Shown piece after piece: positions 13,863 through 16,953 of a DNA stretch of 16,953 nucleotides. The notes under the pieces were generated by a model. The model had not been told where the DNA came from, ran no database searches, and saw nothing but the letters and a program-made list of their open reading frames with translations. The DNA is taken from NCBI GenBank assembly GCA_003509845.1, contig DOMR01000056.1, positions 1 through 16,953 of the forward strand, given 5' to 3'. The position numbers were made by a program, and so were the translations under genes. This DNA is from Chitinophagaceae bacterium. Its GTDB lineage: Bacteria > Bacteroidota > Bacteroidia > Chitinophagales > Chitinophagaceae. Each line of letters begins with the position of its first letter. Within the stretch, counting starts at the first letter, position 1.

Positions 13863-15502
13863 TGAAAACTATTATTAAAAATAATATAATCATTTTAAGT
13901 GCATGTATGCTGCTTATAGGATGTGGTTCAAAAAAAGAAAAGCTAGCTTTTGATAAAGATAATGGCGGCTTGTATTTACCGGATGGGTTTGGCGCAGTGG
14001 TTGTTATTGATAGTATTGGCCCTTCCAGACATTTAGCAATAAAAGAGAATGGTGATATTTATGTAAAATTAAAAATTACTTCAGATGCACCTGGATCAGT
14101 AGCTTTAAGGGACGAGAATGGTGATGGTAAAGCAGATATTATTCAACCATTTGGCAGTTATGTAAACGATGGCATTTTCGCAACTGGCATGCGTATAAAT
14201 AATGGTTATTTGTATTATAGCACTGAACAAGTAGTATACAGACAAAAACTAGACGACCAATTAGTGCCAACTTCAAAACAAGAAATTGTGTTGATTGATG
14301 AAAATGCACAATGGCATATTGCCAAACCTTTGTCTTTTGATAATGCAGGTAATTTGTATGTACCCTATGGCGCTCCCTCAAATGCATGCGCAAGTTATAT
14401 TTCGACTAAGGGAACTTCAGAACAACAAGCTGGACAAAATCCTTGTCCTGAATTAATCAATCATGCAGGTATTTGGAAATTTAAAGCAAACGCATTAAAC
14501 CAAACGCAGAAAGATGGAACACAAGTTGGAACTGGGTTAAGAAGTATTGTTGCCATGGATTGGAATAAGCAAACCAACTCCTTATTTGCAGTACAACATG
14601 GCAGAGATGATTTACATTTATTATGGCCACAATATTATTCAGCATGGGAAAATGCAGTTACACCTGCAGAGGAATTTTTTGAAGTGAATGAAAATAGTAA
14701 TTACGGTTGGCCTTATTCGTATTATGATCTTTTCAAAAAACAAAAAATACAGGCGCCTGAATATAGTGGTGATGGAAAAAAATTAGCGATTGATCAAAGC
14801 TATACAAATCCACTAGCAGCATTTCCTGCACATTGGGCACCGAATGATTTATTATTTTATACAGGTACCCAATTCCCCGATAGATATAAAAATGGCGCAT
14901 TTGTTGCCTTTCATGGATCTACCAATAGAGGTCCATATCCGCAAGCAGGTTACATAGTAGCGTTTGTGCCTTTTGAAAATGGAAAACCTTCCGGTGAATG
15001 GGAAGTATTCGCAGATGGATTTGCTGGCGTAGATACAATTGTAAATGTAAGTGATGCCAAATATAGGCCCATGGGACTTGCCGAAGGACCCGATGGATCT
15101 ATATATATCAATGATTCCAAGAAAGGAAAAATATGGAGAATACTATACAAAGAAGATAAAACAAAGTTTAACCCTTCTGCATTAGCTAAAATGGAGATAA
15201 GAAAAAATACTACTAATAATATTAAAACACCGGATGCAGTAAAAGATATCATACAAATAAAATATAGTAAAATAGGTGCGCAAATTTATCAGACCTACTG
15301 TACCAATTGTCATCAAAGTAATTTAAATGGGGATGGGAATAGAAATCCTTCATTAATTAAATCAAACTATTTGAATGATAAATCTAGTTTCAGAAATTTA
15401 ATATCAAATGGCAAAGGCAACATGCCAGCATTTAAAAATATTTCAGACAAAGAAATTGACGAACTAGAAACCTACCTACAATCGGTCATTAATAAAAAGT
15501 AA
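13862..15502 (+). CDS. Sugar/sorbosone dehydrogenase-like (PQQ-type propeller) lipoprotein fused to cytochrome c
   Basis: This 546-residue predicted lipoprotein oxidoreductase starts at ATG 13862, which overlaps the preceding TAA. A longer in-frame start at 13844 would put six extra residues before a good signal peptide, so it is rejected. The lipobox is L-I-G-C (Cys21). Residues about 35-430 form a glucose/sorbosone-dehydrogenase propeller: LYLPDGFGAVVVIDSIGPSRHLAI at 37-60, LFAVQHGRDD at 241-250, NYGWPY at 280-285, HWAPNDLLFYTG at 324-335, FVAFHGSTNRGPYP at 347-360 and GSIYINDS at 412-419. Residues about 465-546 are a class I cytochrome c with CTNCH (Cys480, Cys483, His484) and distal Met521 in GNMPAF. 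The likely role is periplasmic or surface oxidation of a sugar or alcohol, passing electrons through the haem domain. PQQ use and substrate are inferred from the family. It is co-expressed with the FISUMP lipoprotein. Confidence 0.87.
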   Translation: MKTIIKNNIIILSACMLLIGCGSKKEKLAFDKDNGGLYLPDGFGAVVVIDSIGPSRHLAIKENGDIYVKLKITSDAPGSVALRDENGDGKADIIQPFGSYVNDGIFATGMRINNGYLYYSTEQVVYRQKLDDQLVPTSKQEIVLIDENAQWHIAKPLSFDNAGNLYVPYGAPSNACASYISTKGTSEQQAGQNPCPELINHAGIWKFKANALNQTQKDGTQVGTGLRSIVAMDWNKQTNSLFAVQHGRDDLHLLWPQYYSAWENAVTPAEEFFEVNENSNYGWPYSYYDLFKKQKIQAPEYSGDGKKLAIDQSYTNPLAAFPAHWAPNDLLFYTGTQFPDRYKNGAFVAFHGSTNRGPYPQAGYIVAFVPFENGKPSGEWEVFADGFAGVDTIVNVSDAKYRPMGLAEGPDGSIYINDSKKGKIWRILYKEDKTKFNPSALAKMEIRKNTTNNIKTPDAVKDIIQIKYSKIGAQIYQTYCTNCHQSNLNGDGNRNPSLIKSNYLNDKSSFRNLISNGKGNMPAFKNISDKEIDELETYLQSVINKK

Positions 15503-15533
15503 GAAAATTTCTTTTTGGTCATATCTTTTAAAT

Positions 15534-15562
15534 ATTACTAAAAAAATAGAATGAATAGTAAT
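15534..15562. repeat. AT-rich inverted repeat between convergent genes
   Basis: ATTACTA (15534-15540) and TAGTAAT (15556-15562) are exact reverse complements separated by 15 nt, inside the 109-bp gap between two facing genes. It is a weak candidate for a shared transcription stop. No GC-rich stem was found in this gap. Confidence 0.2.
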
Positions 15563-15611
15563 TTAATTTAGCCCAATTTTTTATTATTACATTAAACGTG
15601 TACATAATATT

Positions 15612-16953
15612 TTACCAAGCGCGCAATGGTTTAACTTTTGGTGTTACAATTGTCGATTTTGAACCTGGAATTAACAATATATCAAAATCAACTTTAGTAT
15701 TAGCAGGAACAATTGCTTCGAAGCCTACTAGTATGGTGCCGGGATTGGGGGCATCATAGTCTCTTGGCGGCTTTGTAGACCAAGTTTTCATCGTAATATT
15801 TTTCGCACCTGATACTTTCAGCGTTAGCGTTTTACCACCTTTTTTTAAAAGTGCTGTTTCGGGTCCTACTATTTCAACATCAGCAGGTGTGAGCATTGTC
15901 CATCTTACTTTTGTTTCACGATTTAATGTTTGAATTTCATCTCTCACAACAACATGATTTTTATTTACAATGGCAATACCTCGTGTACTTGAAGCAAGTT
16001 GATTTTTATATACCGTACTCAAATCAAATGTCACTTGCATGAAATTGGGATCCTTATTTTCATTGATAATGGGTGCATCTCCTTCTACCACCTGAAGTTG
16101 GCTATCAATAGTTAGTGTATTATGCGCATAATTATTAAGTCTAAAAACATCCCATCTTTCAGAATTTTGTGTGCGCCCCCAAAGTTTAACCCCTTTGGAC
16201 TCTAGTGATTCGTAATTTTGCATACCAAAATCCATTGCCCATCTTTGACCATCAGCATCCATAATGAAAGAACCAATATCCATATGTGCATGATTGATTG
16301 AAGCTGACCCACCTTTTGCTGCAATATAAATTGCATTTGAATCCGTCCACGATGTTCTCATCAATGCCATTGGATTTTTTCCTTTGCCTACAAATGCAGT
16401 TGCGATTGGCGCTTTAATATCTTTTGTAGAGATATTTCCCTTCCATAACATGATCGCTGGTAATATTCTTTCATTAACTAAGTTAGCCTCTCTGCCAGCT
16501 TTAAGATAAGATTTTTCAACCCAAAGCAAACTTGGATCTTTTACCTTATTCGCCAACCAAAACATTGCTGGATTAAATGAACCATTACCCCCAGCATCCG
16601 AATAATTGAAAGGCTTACCAGTCGTACCAGTCATGCTTTCCATAAAACTAGCTGTTTGTAAAAAGCCCGGAGCTTTCGTCATGCCAAAGTCGGTACCATA
16701 AATTTTTTCAAGCGCACTTAGGAATAAAACATTAAAAGAGGTTCCATATCCCCAATAGCCATAACCCTCAGGATAAATACCATCAGGTCCATAATCTTTC
16801 ATTGGAATTGCCATTGATTCAACGGCACGATTAATAATCATTTTTGCCAATTTGGGATCTCGCTCATACACCGCCATAGCGCCATAGGACATGCCGGCAT
16901 TACATACCTGATTCCAGTTGTGTTCCGCTTTTAACCAACTATTATTTTTACTA
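15612..16953 (-). CDS. Heparinase II/III-like polysaccharide lyase (5' end outside window)
   Basis: The frame is open to the right edge, giving 446 visible residues; the first in-window ATG (16890-16892) is internal. Upstream of it the reading HNWNQVCNAGM continues a conserved segment of heparinase II/III and alginate-lyase-like proteins. Further signatures are EGYGYWGYGTSFNVLF, with candidate active-site tyrosines, and NHAHMDIGSF (NHAHMD encoded at 16278-16295), the H-x-H-x-D motif at the start of the C-terminal beta-sheet domain, followed by DFGMQNYE. The chain ends normally at 15612 after the beta-sheet domain. Such enzymes break uronic-acid-containing polysaccharides by beta-elimination, usually in the periplasm. 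The signal peptide and N-terminal toroid are missing, and the exact polymer cannot be stated. It converges with the dehydrogenase gene across a 109-bp AT-rich gap. Confidence 0.85.
   Translation of the reverse strand, partial: SKNNSWLKAEHNWNQVCNAGMSYGAMAVYERDPKLAKMIINRAVESMAIPMKDYGPDGIYPEGYGYWGYGTSFNVLFLSALEKIYGTDFGMTKAPGFLQTASFMESMTGTTGKPFNYSDAGGNGSFNPAMFWLANKVKDPSLLWVEKSYLKAGREANLVNERILPAIMLWKGNISTKDIKAPIATAFVGKGKNPMALMRTSWTDSNAIYIAAKGGSASINHAHMDIGSFIMDADGQRWAMDFGMQNYESLESKGVKLWGRTQNSERWDVFRLNNYAHNTLTIDSQLQVVEGDAPIINENKDPNFMQVTFDLSTVYKNQLASSTRGIAIVNKNHVVVRDEIQTLNRETKVRWTMLTPADVEIVGPETALLKKGGKTLTLKVSGAKNITMKTWSTKPPRDYDAPNPGTILVGFEAIVPANTKVDFDILLIPGSKSTIVTPKVKPLRAW

Noticed and set aside
16890..16892. 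ATG as the true start of the heparinase-like protein
   Set aside because: The frame stays open upstream to the window edge and encodes the conserved-looking HNWNQVCNAG segment, so the ATG is internal.

Overview
The window reads as chromosomal DNA of a Bacteroidota bacterium, most likely of the Chitinophagales/Chitinophagaceae type (the lower rank is an inference). The evidence is an AT-rich sequence, start codons without Shine-Dalgarno sequences, TAnnTTTG-like promoter elements, many predicted outer-envelope lipoproteins, and a type IX secretion (T9SS) substrate encoded next to a PorP/SprF-family protein. No mobile element, CRISPR array, tRNA or rRNA was seen.

Layout. Positions 1-173 hold the last 56 residues of an alpha/beta-hydrolase-like protein, followed by a small terminator. 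A lipoprotein DNA/RNA non-specific endonuclease lies on the minus strand (312-1727). A 313-bp divergent intergenic region separates it from the main feature, a 1965-residue secreted protein (2041-7938). That protein has 16 tandem Cys-paired repeats of about 95 residues, then PKD/Ig-like segments, and ends in a gliding-motility-associated (type B) T9SS sorting domain. Its stop codon abuts the start of a PorP/SprF-family protein (7939-8955), so the two probably form a substrate/partner secretion cassette. Next come a choice-of-anchor I lipoprotein (9115-10632) with its own promoter and a strong terminator, and a zinc N-acetylmuramoyl-L-alanine amidase (10828-12003). A two-gene membrane operon follows (small multidrug export family protein, then a PepSY-TM protein, 12065-13062). 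A translationally coupled pair comes next: a FISUMP-domain lipoprotein and a sugar/sorbosone dehydrogenase-cytochrome c lipoprotein (13215-15502). Facing it on the minus strand is the 3' part of a heparinase II/III-like gene (15612 to the window edge).

Common theme. Almost every product is predicted to be exported: envelope lipoproteins, a T9SS adhesin-like protein, a wall hydrolase, inner-membrane proteins and a polysaccharide lyase. Together they suggest surface attachment, wall maintenance and scavenging of extracellular polymers. The genes look like several separate transcription units rather than one pathway. The least ordinary item is the giant repeat protein, with its two interleaved repeat subtypes. 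No clearly new multi-gene system was recognised.
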